From contig SJRY01000104.1 of assembly GCA_011319805.1 (NCBI GenBank), positions 17,501-50,254 of the forward strand: a DNA stretch of 32,754 nt, written 5' to 3'. The position numbers and the translations under genes were made by a program. The DNA comes from Macrocybe gigantea (lineage: Eukaryota > Basidiomycota > Agaricomycetes > Agaricales > Callistosporiaceae). The notes below the pieces were generated by a model. It worked only from the letters and a program-made list of their open reading frames with translations, had not been told where the DNA came from and did not search any database. Positions 10,308 through 20,297 of this stretch are shown piece by piece; positions within the stretch are counted from its first letter, which is position 1; each line of letters starts with the position of its first letter.

Positions 10308-11448
10308 TCATTGTGCATCCTCCTTCACGGCGTGCTTTGCCTTCTTCTTCTTCGGCTTTGCTGCCTGCCCTTCGTCGTCCTATTTCTAGGTTAGTACTCT
10401 ATCCTCATTTAAACTCAAGTTTCACTTACCTTGCTTTTAGTCTCGACATCTTCTGATATTTTTCGTGAGACTTTGCGCAAGGGGCAGGTTTGGCTTCATC
10501 CATAGCACGATTGCTGCTGACAAGGGGCCAGCGTGCCGTTCCAGGACTGTCCAATTCCACCACAAGATGGCAGGCCTGGTCGCGGAAGTAGTCCTCGCCG
10601 CAGGTTCTGCATGTAGGGATGCATACCAGGGAGAGGCTTGCATCGCCGACCGCGAAATCCATCGTGTAATTCCATCGGAAGAGGGCAAGGGTCTTAGAGT
10701 CCCTCGTATTGACAGGGAGCTCAAGCATGACCTTCAGCGAGCTCAAGGGGATATCCCCAACCTCGATCCATTCGATGTCAGTGACCTTACAGTTTGGCCA
10801 GTTGAGTTCGATCTCGTTCTTGATGGTGTCGAGAGAGATGGCGGGAGGGACATTGTGTATGATGTACGAATACGTCGACATGCTTTTCATATCCGGCACC
10901 CGTATCCAAAGCCCAATACCATTACCAAGGGCCCGAAGACCACCAACCAGCCTAGCATGACTCCACTCGAATGGTTCCACTCGGATGGTGTACGCACACC
11001 CATTTCGAAGTTCAGGCCATGATGTCATCACTGCCGTTGGTCGGATCCTAAGGTGGTCCCGACAGAAGTGGAGGAAATCCTCCGTTTGTGCGAGGTTATA
11101 GCCTAAGACCTGGAGGGGCTTCGCGTCTCTCCCAATGACCTGACAGTGAAGATATATGTCCTGCAGGTGGTGGCTGCCTACACCACTGAGAGTCGTGCCC
11201 CTAAAGACGCTGATTGCGGTGGTATGAGAGGCCACCCCCAACTTCTTACGTAGTAGTTTCACCAGAGCCTCATGTTGGTGTCGACCTGCATCTTCCCACC
11301 GTCACTTCCGTTCCCTGGTTTCCATCGGAGGGGAGGGTGTAGTGGGGGTGCTTTCGACCGTGATGACCTCTCGGTCACCATCGCTGTGCCATCTCTTGTG
11401 TCCGCTGGCCTTGCAAGGAGGGTTTGGCGAGATAGACATGTGGGACAT
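10308..11448 (-). pseudogene. LINE copy B ORF1 (gag-like), with a nonsense codon and a C-terminal shift
   Basis: Same protein as copy A ORF1. The start is ATG 11448 (MSHMSISP); an in-frame ATG at 11559 would add 37 residues in this copy only, because copy A has one extra base upstream. A TGA at 11304-11302 stands where copy A has CGA (Arg in a basic ERKRRRED stretch), a C-to-T change at a CG. The middle and Cys-rich part (CIPTCRTCGEDYF) are in one frame, so the deletion seen in A is absent. Near 10480 copy B has one G fewer than copy A, so its frame misses the conserved splice junction and stops at 10426. The intron and the Lys-rich last exon are nevertheless preserved at 10380-10429 and 10379-10308. 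Confidence 0.7.
10380..10429 (-). other. Candidate intron in LINE copy B ORF1
   Basis: Same 50-nt segment as 2086-2135 in copy A, with donor GTAAGT, branch TACTAAC and acceptor AAATAG all kept. The upstream frame in this copy is shifted by one base, so only the splice signals, not the product, are intact. Confidence 0.6.
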
Positions 11449-12611
11449 GGAAGGGTACTGAGGAGCAAGCCTGTTGAACAAGCACACCCTTAAGTACTGT
11501 CCTGCCCATTGTCTATTCAAGAGATGAGGATGCATTGTAGGGTTTTCATCCTGCCTCATTTTTAAACATGAGGCAGATGTCTCTTGGCTTTGTTCCGTTT
11601 CCGAAGTCTAGCCGAGGTGCTTGCCATGCTTACCTTTGATTGGTTTGCTTTGGTTTACACTCCCTACAATGATTCCTACCAGCTTCAATCATTTACAATG
11701 AATCGAGCCACTTGCTAGTGGGTGAGCAGATTTTGAGCCCCAGGGTTGCCATGTCTCTCTCTGCTTTTCAGATAGTATTAGCAATGCTAGTACATTTCTC
11801 GATTCTAAGTTAAGCCTTTTATCCACATGCTTAGGTGCACTTGAGTTTGTTATCCAGTTGTCTCTCTGGGCTTTTTTCTCTAGCTAAGAGGGGAGGGTTT
11901 ATTAGCACTACCCAGTTGGACCATGCGGAGGTTAACCACTCCCTTGTGTGTCGTGACAGTTTAGGGCCCCAAGAAACCCGCCCTCGACTAAAAGTCTGCC
12001 TACCCTTGACTAGAAGTTGGCGACTTCTGCCTGTCATTGGCTATCAGAAGCCGTCTTTAACAGAGGGTCATATCTAAAAACTTCCCCCAGCCAAGGCCAT
12101 CCACTACCAGATCCTAGCCAGATCCATCCAGAGGTTGCCCCCCAAACAGTTCCAGCTGGGTCCCAGAGCTTCCAACCAAGGCCCGACACACCCAACCCTT
12201 AGAGCCAATCCTTTTCCCGAAGTTACGGATCTATTTTGCTGACTTCCCTTATCTACATTGTTCTATCAACTAGAGGCTGTTCACCTTGGAGACCTGCTGC
12301 GGTTATGAGTATGACCAGATGTGAAAATTATTCATTCCCTTGGATTTTCAAGGACTGTCAGGAACGCACCGGACACAACAGAGTTGCTGTGCTCTACCAG
12401 TCATTGAACCCTAGCTCCAAACAATTTGATTTCAGGGTTATAGACTGTTAAGGAGAAAAGATAACTCTTCCCGGGGCTCCTGCCAGTGTCTCCAAGTTCA
12501 GTTATGTTGCCGTTAAAGATCCACATTCTGGTTCCGGAATTTTAACCAGATTCCCTTTCGATAGGTGGCACGGAAAATCGTGCACTTTGAAACGGAGCTT
12601 CCCTATCTCTT
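11449..12611 (-). other. LINE copy B 5' untranslated region
   Basis: Matches copy A 3155-4317 nearly base for base up to the 5' terminus (ccctatctctt on the plus strand). Beyond 12611 the sequence is unrelated to what follows in A. No gene seen. The bases just outside are cctaaccctaa. Confidence 0.65.
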
Positions 12612-13185
12612 CCTAACCCTAAGTATCCCTCCTTCTTGTTAGTGTTTCCTATGGAGTAGCTATTTTGAACTCCTTCCTAGCTCTAGTCGGTCTGTCTCTC
12701 TCAGACTTCGAGCCCATTGCGCTGTATGTCTTCATTTACTTACTCTCTTTGAAAACATTGCCTATCTTTGTCTTGCCCAGTGCCTCTCATACCAAAACTT
12801 TACTCCGAGTGGTCTCTATATGTGTTTTTTTGCTCTGTCTACCTGCCAAGCTTGCTATCAGGACCGATTTTCTCATGTCCTTGTGTGTGCCTTTGTTTTT
12901 CCTATTGATTCACTCGTTGTTGACTACCTGCTTCATTGCAAGTGACTTTTCTTCGCACATCCGTGCATCTGCATCTATGGCTTATGCCAATGCCTATCAA
13001 TCTGTGTGCCTGCCAGGCACATGTATCCGTACTTGTATCCAACTCTTAATATTGTCCTTGGTCTTGAGTGCCATCTCTGCTTTTGCTATACTCATTTATA
13101 CCCATTTTCTTTATTCACCATTGAACCATGTTCAGCCAGTGTCTGCTTTGCTATGTCCTGTCGTCAGTGGAGGACATCCTTTCAA
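12612..13185 (+). other. Region between LINE copy B and the recognisable Helitron protein
   Basis: A frame is open here and continuous with the protein downstream, but its translation is a long run of Leu/Ile/Val/Ser/Cys unlike the charged, domain-like sequence after about 13190. I see no signal peptide logic or membrane-protein family. It may be 5' untranslated sequence of the Helitron gene or an unrecognised N-terminal extension. The Helitron 5' terminus was not found. Confidence 0.35.
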
Positions 13186-14338
13186 ATCTGTCTCTTATCG
13201 TACATTAAAACTGTACATACGCCATCAACTGTCTGGTTCCAATGTTGTATCTGAAACTCTGTTCAAGTTTGTTGATCAGGTCAAAGATGATGACACAGAC
13301 ACTCTTTTCCCCCTTGATGCTGGTTATGTACATTCCAAGATGCCTTTATCCTTTCTTCTGTCTGTGATACCTGTCAAGCGGTACACCCCTGTTGCCCGTG
13401 CACACGGCGTCACCATTAGCAGTTGCACCAAATTTGAAAGAGCAATCACCATTGCTCAATCTCATAGCTGCATTCACTGCTCTTTCATGTCTGTATTTCT
13501 TGTTTCAGAATGCACTTCTTCTCCAGCACTCATGCCATCTCATCCTGCTACTAGTGACCCCTCAAAATGCTCGCGTTCTTCTCCTTTTACATCTTCAGAA
13601 AAAACTGATGTTGCCAACTCTGTTGAACAAGTATGTGCATCATCATCTGCGGCTTACGACAGTGGTCAACTTGATCCTGCTGATTGTGAAAGCATCCTCA
13701 CTGATTGTATTATATCTGAAACTCTCAGACACATTCAAAGTTATGACTCGTGCACTACGTTGATTGATCCATCTTCTAATTCGTTAGCTGCTCAATCCAA
13801 ACTCACCGCTTGTGTCAGACGTCTCACCTCTCTCTCTACCATCGAGCTTGAGAACTCCCTCGCCCTTTCGAATTCCCAACATGAGCATACACAAGATTTG
13901 TCCTCAGATGTTGAAGATGCATCCATCATCGACCTATCCTTGACCTGTGTACAAGACTGTGGGATTTCAATGGATAGGCAGTCTTTAACCCAGTCCTGGT
14001 GACGAATTTATCATCACAGGAAATACAAGATTAAGAAAGAATCACATCTTTTTCCATCACCTCCTATGTCTGATGAACACGTCGCAGATGTTATTCGCAA
14101 GTTTTGTTCCAAATTGGATCCCAGTGTATTCAAGGAAGAATGTTGCGCCGTTTGCGGACTCCTCACTTCCTGTAAGGATTTGTCTCTGTTGAAAACCGTT
14201 AAGGGCTTGTTGACTGTACTTGAGGTACCTGGCATTACCAGACTGGAGCGCAAACATCCTAGTGAATCTGAACATGAACTCAATGGTCCCATCATCGACC
14301 GTAAGTGCAGTAAGGTCTGTTCTAAATGCCGTGCTTAA
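13186..14338 (+). pseudogene. Helitron protein, N-terminal zinc-rich segment
   Basis: Start of the recognisable Helitron polyprotein. The frame at 13186-14002 holds a His/Cys segment (HSCIHCSFMSVF) typical of these fungal helicase-like proteins, then a Ser/Asp-rich linker. A TGA at 14000-14002 interrupts the same frame, which resumes before ATG 14066 with ECCAVCGLL and, near 14310, CSKVCSKC, together a likely zinc site. TAA at 14336-14338 then interrupts again, with the next domain in the same frame. These Cys pairs probably bind metal for DNA recognition. Two in-frame stops mark decay. Confidence 0.6.
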
Positions 14339-14902
14339 TTGTATAAGGGTGAGATTCCTCCCCACAGTTTGGCCACTGGCTTGTGGTTGGGTGATGTGCC
14401 AGAAGAGCTCTCTTCTTTGAATTATGTAGAGAGGTTGTTGGTTGCTCATGTTCGACATAATGCATGTTTCGTTCGTGTGTCTTCTGGTTTGCAAAAACTC
14501 GTGGCTCATGTAGTTGCTTTCAAATCGCCTACTTGTGAGATACATGCTGCTCTGCCGCCTCCCCTAGAGAATATGCAAGACATTCTGGCTGTCATGTATA
14601 CAGGCCCTTCTAAGCCCACTGCTTCGGAATATCAGCGCACTCCGTTATTGGTACGCTGTTTCTACGTCAGTCGAGCACTTGAATGGCTTAAGCTTAATCA
14701 TTCTGATTACAAGGACCTGAAAATATCTTACGAAAATCTAAGCCGCTATCCTGAGGATTGTCCTCCTGTTGTTGTTACTTATAAAGAGATGCTAACTAAC
14801 AAGAATCCTGTTGCATCAAGTGTTCATGACATGAGTGCTGAAGAAGGCATTGATGATGGTGAATGCCCTTTCATCATACATGGTCTTACCGTGATGCGTT
14901 GA
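14339..14902 (+). pseudogene. Helitron protein, DUF6570-like segment
   Basis: In the same frame as the preceding zinc segment after a TAA. The sequence LATGLWLGDVPEELSSLNYV, then ERLLVAHVRHNACFVRV, matches my memory of the DUF6570 region found upstream of Helitron Rep domains in mushroom genomes. The function of this region is not known to me. The frame is left by a one-base shift at about 14880-14900 (ECPF) and the protein continues in another frame. Family assignment is by memory of motifs only. Confidence 0.65.
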
Positions 14903-15657
14903 GTACAGAAGAACTTAAAGGCATCGCGTTGCAACATTTCAATAGCAATCAAAGGGTCTTGGCCATTACACCCGGTTCTGTCCCCCAGCCTTCTTTTGGA
15001 AACACCACACTGTATCCTCAGATGTTTCCCTGGCTATTTCCTTATGGGTATGGTGGAATTGGTTGCACGTCAATGTCAGTCCCTGCCCATGTGTGACATC
15101 TACTTATATATCGCGACAAGCATTTTCAATTGGATGCATCATTCCCTATGGTCACATTCAGCCATTCTCAAGTTAAAAAGGCCACCACTGGTGGGTTTCT
15201 CCTTGTCAATAAGCCCCGCTTCGCTGACATATCTTCATGGCTCCTGTCCCTTGATAAACGTGTTCTTCACGATTTGGCCTCGCGCATGGCAAAAGGTGAA
15301 TATGTTTCCCCCATAACAGATGCAGAGAAACAGGCCTTTCATGTTATTCAGGACCTAGATCAGGTGGTGTCACATGTTCCTGGCTCTACTACCATCAAAA
15401 AATGGCAATGCAATGAACTCTGGTCTCTAATCTCTTACAAAAGTTCCCCAAACTGGTTTGTTACTCTTTCTCCTGCTGACAATTATCACCCATTGTGCCT
15501 GTACTTTGCCAACACTGACATTTCCTTCTCGCCAGACCTGCGAGCTGCTGATGAATGGTTTCGTCTGATTTCATGTAATCCCATGGCATGTGCCCTTTTT
15601 TTGACTTTATGGTATGCTCAACTCTCAAGTATGTGTTCAGTATTGATGCTGATTTAA
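14863..15657 (+). pseudogene. Helitron protein, Helitron_like_N segment before HUH
   Basis: Continuation after the shift near 14890: LSTEELKGIALQHFNS, then the PWLFPYGYGG motif that precedes Rep in Helitrons, an in-frame TGA at 15094-15096, and FPMVTFSHSQVKKATTGGFL. Near 15460 NWFVTLSPAD corresponds to the WFVTFSPAD-type motif before the HUH box. The frame is lost in a run of seven T (15596-15602), probably a one-base deletion, and the neighbouring frame carries on with FFDFMV. Role: part of the Rep endonuclease fold that nicks and joins single strands. Confidence 0.75.
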
Positions 15658-16136
15658 TGGGACTATACGGCACACCGTCCGCAATATACGGCATCATCGA
15701 ACAACAGGGTCAACTTACCCTACATCTCCACTTGCTCCTCTGGATATGCCATTCTCTGTCATTTCAAGAGATTCGTGATAGAATCATGGACCCCAATGGT
15801 GAATTCTCCAAGTGTATCATTGCATATTTGGAAAGTTGTTGTCGTGGTGAATTTTTAATGGGGACACAGCAGGAGGTTTTGGAGCGCATGTCCGCTGAAT
15901 CTCAGAAGCCTTCCTATCATGACCCCTCGCAATCTCTGCCTGAGAAACTGCCAATGCCTTGCTCGCACACAGATCCTTCATCGTGTGCCTGTCTGGATGC
16001 TGTTCCCTATACATCCTGGTGGTCATGTTTTTGTTCAACAGTCAATGTGATTGTTGCAGCCACCGCTATTCATACGTGCTCCACTAACCTCACTCGTGAA
16101 GGAGTTCAAAACAAGGCGAAGTCGTGGGTCGGTTGT
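15588..16136 (+). pseudogene. Helitron Rep endonuclease, HUH motif segment, cut by gypsy insertion
   Basis: Contains the metal-binding HUH-type motif as HLH in GQLTLHLHLLLW (His codons at 15723 and 15729), the signature of the Helitron rolling-circle endonuclease. Downstream are Cys/His pairs (CSHTDPSSCACL). The frame runs to VGCLN at the gypsy target site. Across the insertion the same frame resumes, after one copy of CTTAA, with NKWGRC at 22637 onward, so the original gene was continuous here. ATG 15588 is not a real start; it lies inside the protein after the T-run frameshift. Confidence 0.82.
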
Positions 16137-16141
16137 CTTAA
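16137..16141 (+). repeat. Target site duplication CTTAA, left side of the gypsy element
   Basis: CTTAA directly before TGTTAGG of the left LTR. The partner copy is at 22634-22638. The five-base length is typical of Ty3/gypsy integrase. Confidence 0.97.
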
Positions 16142-16461
16142 TGTTAGGCTAGATGAATCTCAGAAGGACTCGGGCAGACTAAGTGCGAGAGTGGTCTTGA
16201 GATGATGGCAAAAGGAATATTAAGCCTAGTGCTACTGGTACATCTGGGAGTCCTTATATACATTACAGTACTCGAGCACGGACCATGGGCTGCGCAATGC
16301 TGTGGACTGCGGATGAGTAAGACTGGAAGGAGATGACTCAGGATGACTAGGGAAGTGGAATGACTCGAAGGCTGCACGCTGCGCAGCATGACGGGGGAGA
16401 TAAGGGATGTGGGAGAGATAAGATAAGAAATTGAATGGTCCTTTGGGCGACGTCTGTAACA
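16142..16461 (-). repeat. 3' LTR of the chromovirus
   Basis: 320 bp, TGTTAGG..CTGTAACA on the plus strand. Compared with 22314-22633 it differs at three sites: gatga/gacga, gcacgc/gcatgc and gggagag/gggaaag. Two of these are CG-to-TG type. Confidence 0.97.
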
Positions 16462-16472
16462 TCACCCTCTCT
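16462..16472 (-). promoter_or_regulatory. Polypurine tract of the chromovirus
   Basis: In sense orientation AGAGAGGGTGA lies immediately before the 3' LTR. This is the expected place and composition for the primer of plus-strand DNA synthesis. Confidence 0.7.
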
Positions 16473-16498
16473 GTAGATTCGCGTCCTCGCGAAGAACC

Positions 16499-16889
16499 TT
16501 AGTCCAGCTGTCCCCACCCAGTATTGGTCTCCCAGGCGGTCGCGGCACGCGGGGCCCATGTATGAATGAGCTCTTCATTATAGGCGCGAATGTGGTGGAG
16601 TGTGGTGGCGAGGAGTTTAAGTCGCCGGTTTTCTGTGCGAAGCATTTCCATCGCCTCGCGAAGCGCGATACATTCAGCTGCAGTGGGGCCGGTCCCATCA
16701 GGGGTTCGCCCGGTCCAGAGGTGCGTGCGGACGGTCATAACATAGCGCATATATGTGCCGAGTGTGATGGCAGGGGGTCCATGTAGTCGCTAGCATTGAG
16801 AATCCTTGCCAGATTCTCGAGGTCGCTTGGGCAGTAGGTGCACGGCTGCCCTCGCTGCTGTCGATGCTGATGGGGGCGTTGGTGGTCAT
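16499..16889 (-). pseudogene. Small third ORF of the chromovirus, overlapping pol by ATGA
   Basis: An ATG at 16889 overlaps the stop of the chromodomain frame as ATGA, a layout that could allow stop-restart translation. The first frame (to 16698) starts MTTNAPISIDSSEGSR. A shift near 16740 leads to the frame down to 16499, which has a charged, helix-like part (REAMEMLRTENRRLK) suggesting a short coiled coil, then a TWAPRAATAW tail. I do not recognise a function. It could be an accessory protein of the element or a displaced C-terminal extension of pol. Its position between the chromodomain and the polypurine tract is clear; its status as a gene is tentative. Confidence 0.45.
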
Positions 16890-17272
16890 GAAGTGCGATT
16901 TTTGGTCTTCTTCCCTCTTGTCATGATCCTTTTATCCTGGTTCGCAGTCTTCTTTAGGAAGTGGTCTAGAGCTTGCTGCGCATTCCCCAGTTCCTTCTCT
17001 TTGATCCATGTGTTCTCTTCATGTCCGTATCCTTTCCATTTGACCAGGAATAGCGTCCCCCTCCCTTGTTTCTTCCTTTTTAGGATCTCTTCTATCTCGT
17101 ACTCTTCTTCATCATTTATGATTTCAGGGGGTGGTGGTGATGGTCGCTCTTGTATCTTGAAACGGGGTCCTTTGTAAGGCATGAGCAGTGTTTCATTGAA
17201 CACAGGGTGTATCAGCTGCCATGATGCTGGGAGTTCTAGGTGATATGCTGAGGCTCCTTTCTTTTCAACCAC
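16886..17272 (-). pseudogene. Chromovirus pol, integrase C-terminus and chromodomain
   Basis: The frame begins in the integrase C-terminal part (YHLELPASWQLIHPVFN, then LLMPYKGP, typical of chromoviruses) and ends with a chromodomain: YEIEEILKRK, LFLVKWKGY, NTWIKEKEL, carrying the aromatic residues expected of the methyl-lysine cage (Tyr, Trp, Tyr/Trp). Chromodomains direct integration to methylated histone H3 in heterochromatin. A one-base shift between 17273 and 17341 separates it from the main integrase frame. The region itself looks intact. Confidence 0.92.
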
Positions 17273-17340
17273 CTTGAATGGTCCGTATCGGAGTGCCGAT
17301 AACTTCTTTGATGGTCAGTTGACTGTGATATTGGTGGCCT

Positions 17341-18366
17341 CTAGCCATACTCTATCCCCTTTCTTGTATTCACGGGCTGGTCTTCGCCTCGCATCGTAAT
17401 TGTCTTTGGCTCGTGTTTGTGCATACTGCAGCACAGCGTTTGCTTCCTTCGTATTTGGTTCATTCTTTTGACGAAGTCCTTTGCTGCGGGGTTATTCCCT
17501 TCTGTCATCTGTGGCTCTCCCTTCCAGGGGTGCATTCCATAGTTGAGGTAGAATGGTGTCTCCTTCGTTCCCTGGTGTGCTTTGTCGTTGTACTGGTACT
17601 CTGCGATTGCTATCCATTCTGCCCAGTCGTCCTGTAAGTTGTTTGTGAAGCTTCTGAGGAAGGCTTCCGTTTCTTGGTGGGATCGTTCCGCCTGTCCATC
17701 TGTCTGTGGGTGATAGGCCGTCGATAGGTTTTGCTTTGTTCCGAGTAATTTTAGAAGTGCTGTCATGAATCGCGCTGCGAACTGGGGTCCTCGATCACTG
17801 ATGATCTTTCGTGGGATTCCATGAAGCCGCCACACGTTGTCTCGGTATAGTCGTGCGAGGCCTTCTGCTGTGAGTTCGGTCTTTGTGGGAACTAGATGGA
17901 TCATCTTGGTCAGGCGATCTGTGACTGCAGCGATGGCGTTAAAGCCATTCGAGCTGGGTAGCGGTCCTATGAGATCTACTCCGATATCTTCCCATGGTTG
18001 CTGTGGGACTTCGTGCGGGTGTAGGGGTGCGTGTTTCTTTTGTCGGATAATTTTGTTTCGCTGACATGTTTCGCATCCATTGACATACTTCTTGATGTCC
18101 GTTAGCATTGATGGCCACCAATAGGTGCGGCTTATGAGCTCGTGCATGCAGTATTGCCCTGGGTGTCCTCCGATGGGTGTGTCGTGGTGTTCAAACATGA
18201 TGTCTTCCTTCAGTTTGTTGTCTGGAGGAACATAGATTTTTCCTCCCACGTACACGATGTGGTCGTCTTCTGTGAACCAGTGTGGTTTTTCCTTCAGTCC
18301 TGTTGTTACGATCGTTTCTCTTCGTGTGCATTGTCGAATTTGTTCTATCCTTGAGGATTCGATCAT
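17341..18366 (-). CDS. Chromovirus integrase core (pol fragment)
   Basis: 341-codon open frame, the longest in the element. Zinc domain: His 61 and 68, Cys 98 and 101 (HHCC; GCETCQRNK). Catalytic core: Asp 131 in GVDLIGPLP, Asp 191 in ISDRGPQF, Glu 227 in GQAERSHQE, with 35 residues between the last two (DD35E). The enzyme inserts the cDNA with a 5-bp stagger, matching the CTTAA duplication. The first codons are part of pol, not a real start. The frame ends just before the chromodomain segment because of a shift near 17341, so full IN-CHD is not encoded in one frame. Confidence 0.92.
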   Translation of the reverse strand: MIESSRIEQIRQCTRRETIVTTGLKEKPHWFTEDDHIVYVGGKIYVPPDNKLKEDIMFEHHDTPIGGHPGQYCMHELISRTYWWPSMLTDIKKYVNGCETCQRNKIIRQKKHAPLHPHEVPQQPWEDIGVDLIGPLPSSNGFNAIAAVTDRLTKMIHLVPTKTELTAEGLARLYRDNVWRLHGIPRKIISDRGPQFAARFMTALLKLLGTKQNLSTAYHPQTDGQAERSHQETEAFLRSFTNNLQDDWAEWIAIAEYQYNDKAHQGTKETPFYLNYGMHPWKGEPQMTEGNNPAAKDFVKRMNQIRRKQTLCCSMHKHEPKTITMRGEDQPVNTRKGIEYG

Positions 18367-18451
18367 CGTGATTCCTCTTGTTTGTATTGTTTCGTTATTT
18401 TCTGCTTCTCTTTCCGTGGGTGTTCATCCTCAACATCATAAATTCGAAGTC

Positions 18452-19028
18452 TCATTCATTATTCTCTTCCAGATGTCGAATGAATGCTGCTTCTTTGATC
18501 ATTTGTATGTCGTCCTTCTCTGCTAGGTTTTCTTCATATCCCGCCATCCGTGACAGGATGTCTTTTCCATTCGCCTTTCCTGGTACGTGTCGTAGTTCGT
18601 AGTCGTATTCTTGTAATTTCAGGTACCAGCCAATCTGTCTCGAATTGAGTCGCTGTGGCTTCCGGAAGTATGATAGGTTTTTGTGATCCGTCAATATTTC
18701 GAAACTTCTCTCGAGCTTCGAGGAGGTATTGTCTCCATGTCTTTAGTGCGACCATTATTGCAAGAAGTTCCTTGTCGTAGATTTCGTAGTTTTGCTCTGC
18801 TGGGGTCATGCATCTCGAAATGAATGCAATCGGATGCCATAGTCCTTTCTGCTGTTGTGATAGTACTGCTCCAATGGCGTATCCTGAGGTGTCCGTTTCG
18901 ACTCGGAATTTTCCTTCTGTTTGTGGTAGTGCTAGAATGGGTGCTGAGGTTATATGTCGGATCAGCTCTTTGAAAGCGTCCTGTTGCTTGTCTGTCCACT
19001 GGAATGCTTTGTTTCCAGTCAACTCCAT
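18452..19028 (-). pseudogene. Chromovirus pol, RNase H domain (two frames)
   Basis: The first frame (19028 down to 18534) contains FRVETDTSGYAIGAVLSQ with the first catalytic Asp, then the ISRCMTPAEQNYEIYDKELL block with the catalytic Glu. It loses the frame around 18690-18720. The neighbouring frame (18694 to 18452) continues with DHKNLSYFRKPQRLNSRQ and HVPGKANGKDILSR. RNase H degrades the RNA of the RNA-DNA hybrid. The domain order after RT and before IN is as in all Ty3/gypsy pol proteins. Confidence 0.9.
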
Positions 19029-19035
19029 CAGGGGT

Positions 19036-19803
19036 TTAGCGACCTTTGCATATCCCTTGATGAATCATCGGTAAAAGTTCGTGAATCCCAAGAACTTTTG
19101 TAGTTCTTTCTTCGTCTTTGGGGTTGGCCAGGATTGTACGGCTGTGATCTTTTCTGGTTCCATTTCTACCTTCCCTTCTCCTACGATGTATCCTAGTACT
19201 GGGACTTTTGATGATTCCCAGATGCATTTCGGTCCTTTGATGAACAGGTCGTTCTTGTTCAGTATTTCCATGACTTCTATGGTGTTCTTTTGGAGTTCCT
19301 CTCATGTTCGTCCGATGATTATGATGTCGTCCATATAGATTATGCACACTCTTCTTCGTATTTGGTCTTGGAAGAGGCTCGCCATCATTCGGCTAAAAGT
19401 GCCTGGTGCGTTGCACTGCCAAAATACATGACTGTCGGTTCGAAGAGTCCTCTTGCTGTTAGGAAGGCTGCCTTCCATTCGTCCCCTTTCCGGATGCGCA
19501 CGTTATTGTATCCCCAGATAATGTCGATCTTGCTAAAGTATTTTGCTCCTTGTAGTACGTCGAGGAGTCGCTGATGCGTGGTAGTGGGAACTTGTCCTTG
19601 ACTGTATATTTGTTTATCTCCCGTAGTCTTGGATGAGTCGTTTGCTTCCATCCTTCTTGTTGCGAAAGAAGCAGGGTGCTGCGTAAGGTGATTTCGATGG
19701 GCGTATTTTTCCTGTTCGTAATCCTTCTTCGACGAAGGCATCTAGTTCCTCTAGCTCTTTCTGTGTCATCGGTAGACCTTGCTCGGTATCGTTTTGGGTG
19801 CAT
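19036..19803 (-). pseudogene. Chromovirus pol, reverse transcriptase domain (fragmented)
   Basis: RT fragments in at least three frames: GAKYFSKIDIIWGYNNVRI carries the first catalytic Asp; YFGSATHQAL is a degraded form of the usual FGLxNAPA block; the YMDD box is at 19326-19337 in IIYMDDIIII; FLGFTNFYR closes the domain near 19068. A TGA falls a few codons after YMDD, in GRT-EEL, where an Arg codon CGA is expected, so a single C-to-T change explains it. The enzyme would make element cDNA. The catalytic box is intact, the frame is not. Confidence 0.88.
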
Positions 19804-19888
19804 CCTTCGTTAAGTTTATTTCATGGTCCCATTCTTTGGTCTGGTAAGCGATCAAAGTTCTTCTCCTTGAAGAGGTGTTTGAATCTGA

Positions 19889-20297
19889 TCAGATATGGGG
19901 GTATCTGGGTTCCTGTCTTGTCGCTGGCTGTGGTTTTCGCTGATTCAGCCACTTCTGTATCTTAATCGTCTGGTGGTTTATTTTGCACGTTTTAGGGCAT
20001 CTGTCGAAGACAACTTCTCCTGTCCTCCATTTGATTGTTGGGTTGTGGTAGACAAGCCAGTCATGTCCTAGTAGCATGTCGGTTTTTCCGATGTCGAGTA
20101 CGATGGCTTCCATGTGCTCCTTGTGTCCTTTAATGTCGATGTGGACCTCCGCTACTCGGTCTGCTGTTTTCTGGCAGTTGGGTGATCCGTCTGCATTTAT
20201 GATGGGAATCTTCTTGATTCGTCGTGTTTCAGTCCTGTTTTTGCTACTATCGCGGTGTTGATGCAGGTCCTATCTGCTCCGCTATCGACTTCTGGTG
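19889..20297 (-). pseudogene. Chromovirus pol, aspartic protease domain
   Basis: The active-site motif DSGAD is encoded at 20275-20286 (EVDSGADRTC), followed in a shifted frame by MLLGHDWLVYHNPTIKW, the hallmark C-terminal half of gypsy proteases. The protease would cut Gag-Pol into mature proteins. A stop or frame change lies between the two motifs, around 20115-20160. The order zinc knuckles, protease, RT is kept. Confidence 0.8.

Larger units (their letters stand above)
4318..12611 (-). mobile_element. LINE copy B, 5' complete, 3' cut at copy A, carrying two solo LTRs
   Basis: Second copy of the same LINE in the same orientation, about 6.8 kb without its inserted LTRs. Sense order: 5' end 12611, untranslated region, ORF1 (11448-10308), spacer, ORF2 with APE endonuclease and reverse transcriptase. 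ORF2 ends at 4316 because copy A's 5' end (AAGAGATAGGG) follows directly; the TAA stop is created at the junction, so any region after the RT thumb (possible RNase H, 3' tail) is missing here. The simplest reading is that copy A inserted into copy B, so the rest of B should lie beyond A's 3' end, left of the window. Damage includes two LTR insertions, several stops and a frameshift in RT. Confidence 0.88.

Noticed and set aside
12665..13180. Hydrophobic N-terminal part of a 445-codon frame that looks like a membrane protein
   Set aside because: Composition is that of translated pyrimidine-rich non-coding DNA and it joins the Helitron protein in frame. No membrane-protein motif is visible.
15594..15602. 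Programmed frameshift at a T7 slip site in Rep
   Set aside because: The gene has several stops and other shifts, so a random deletion in a homopolymer is simpler.
16144..16389. 81-codon open frame repeated in the 320-bp LTRs
   Set aside because: It spans U3, the TATA box and the RNA start and is present only because the LTR is repeated.
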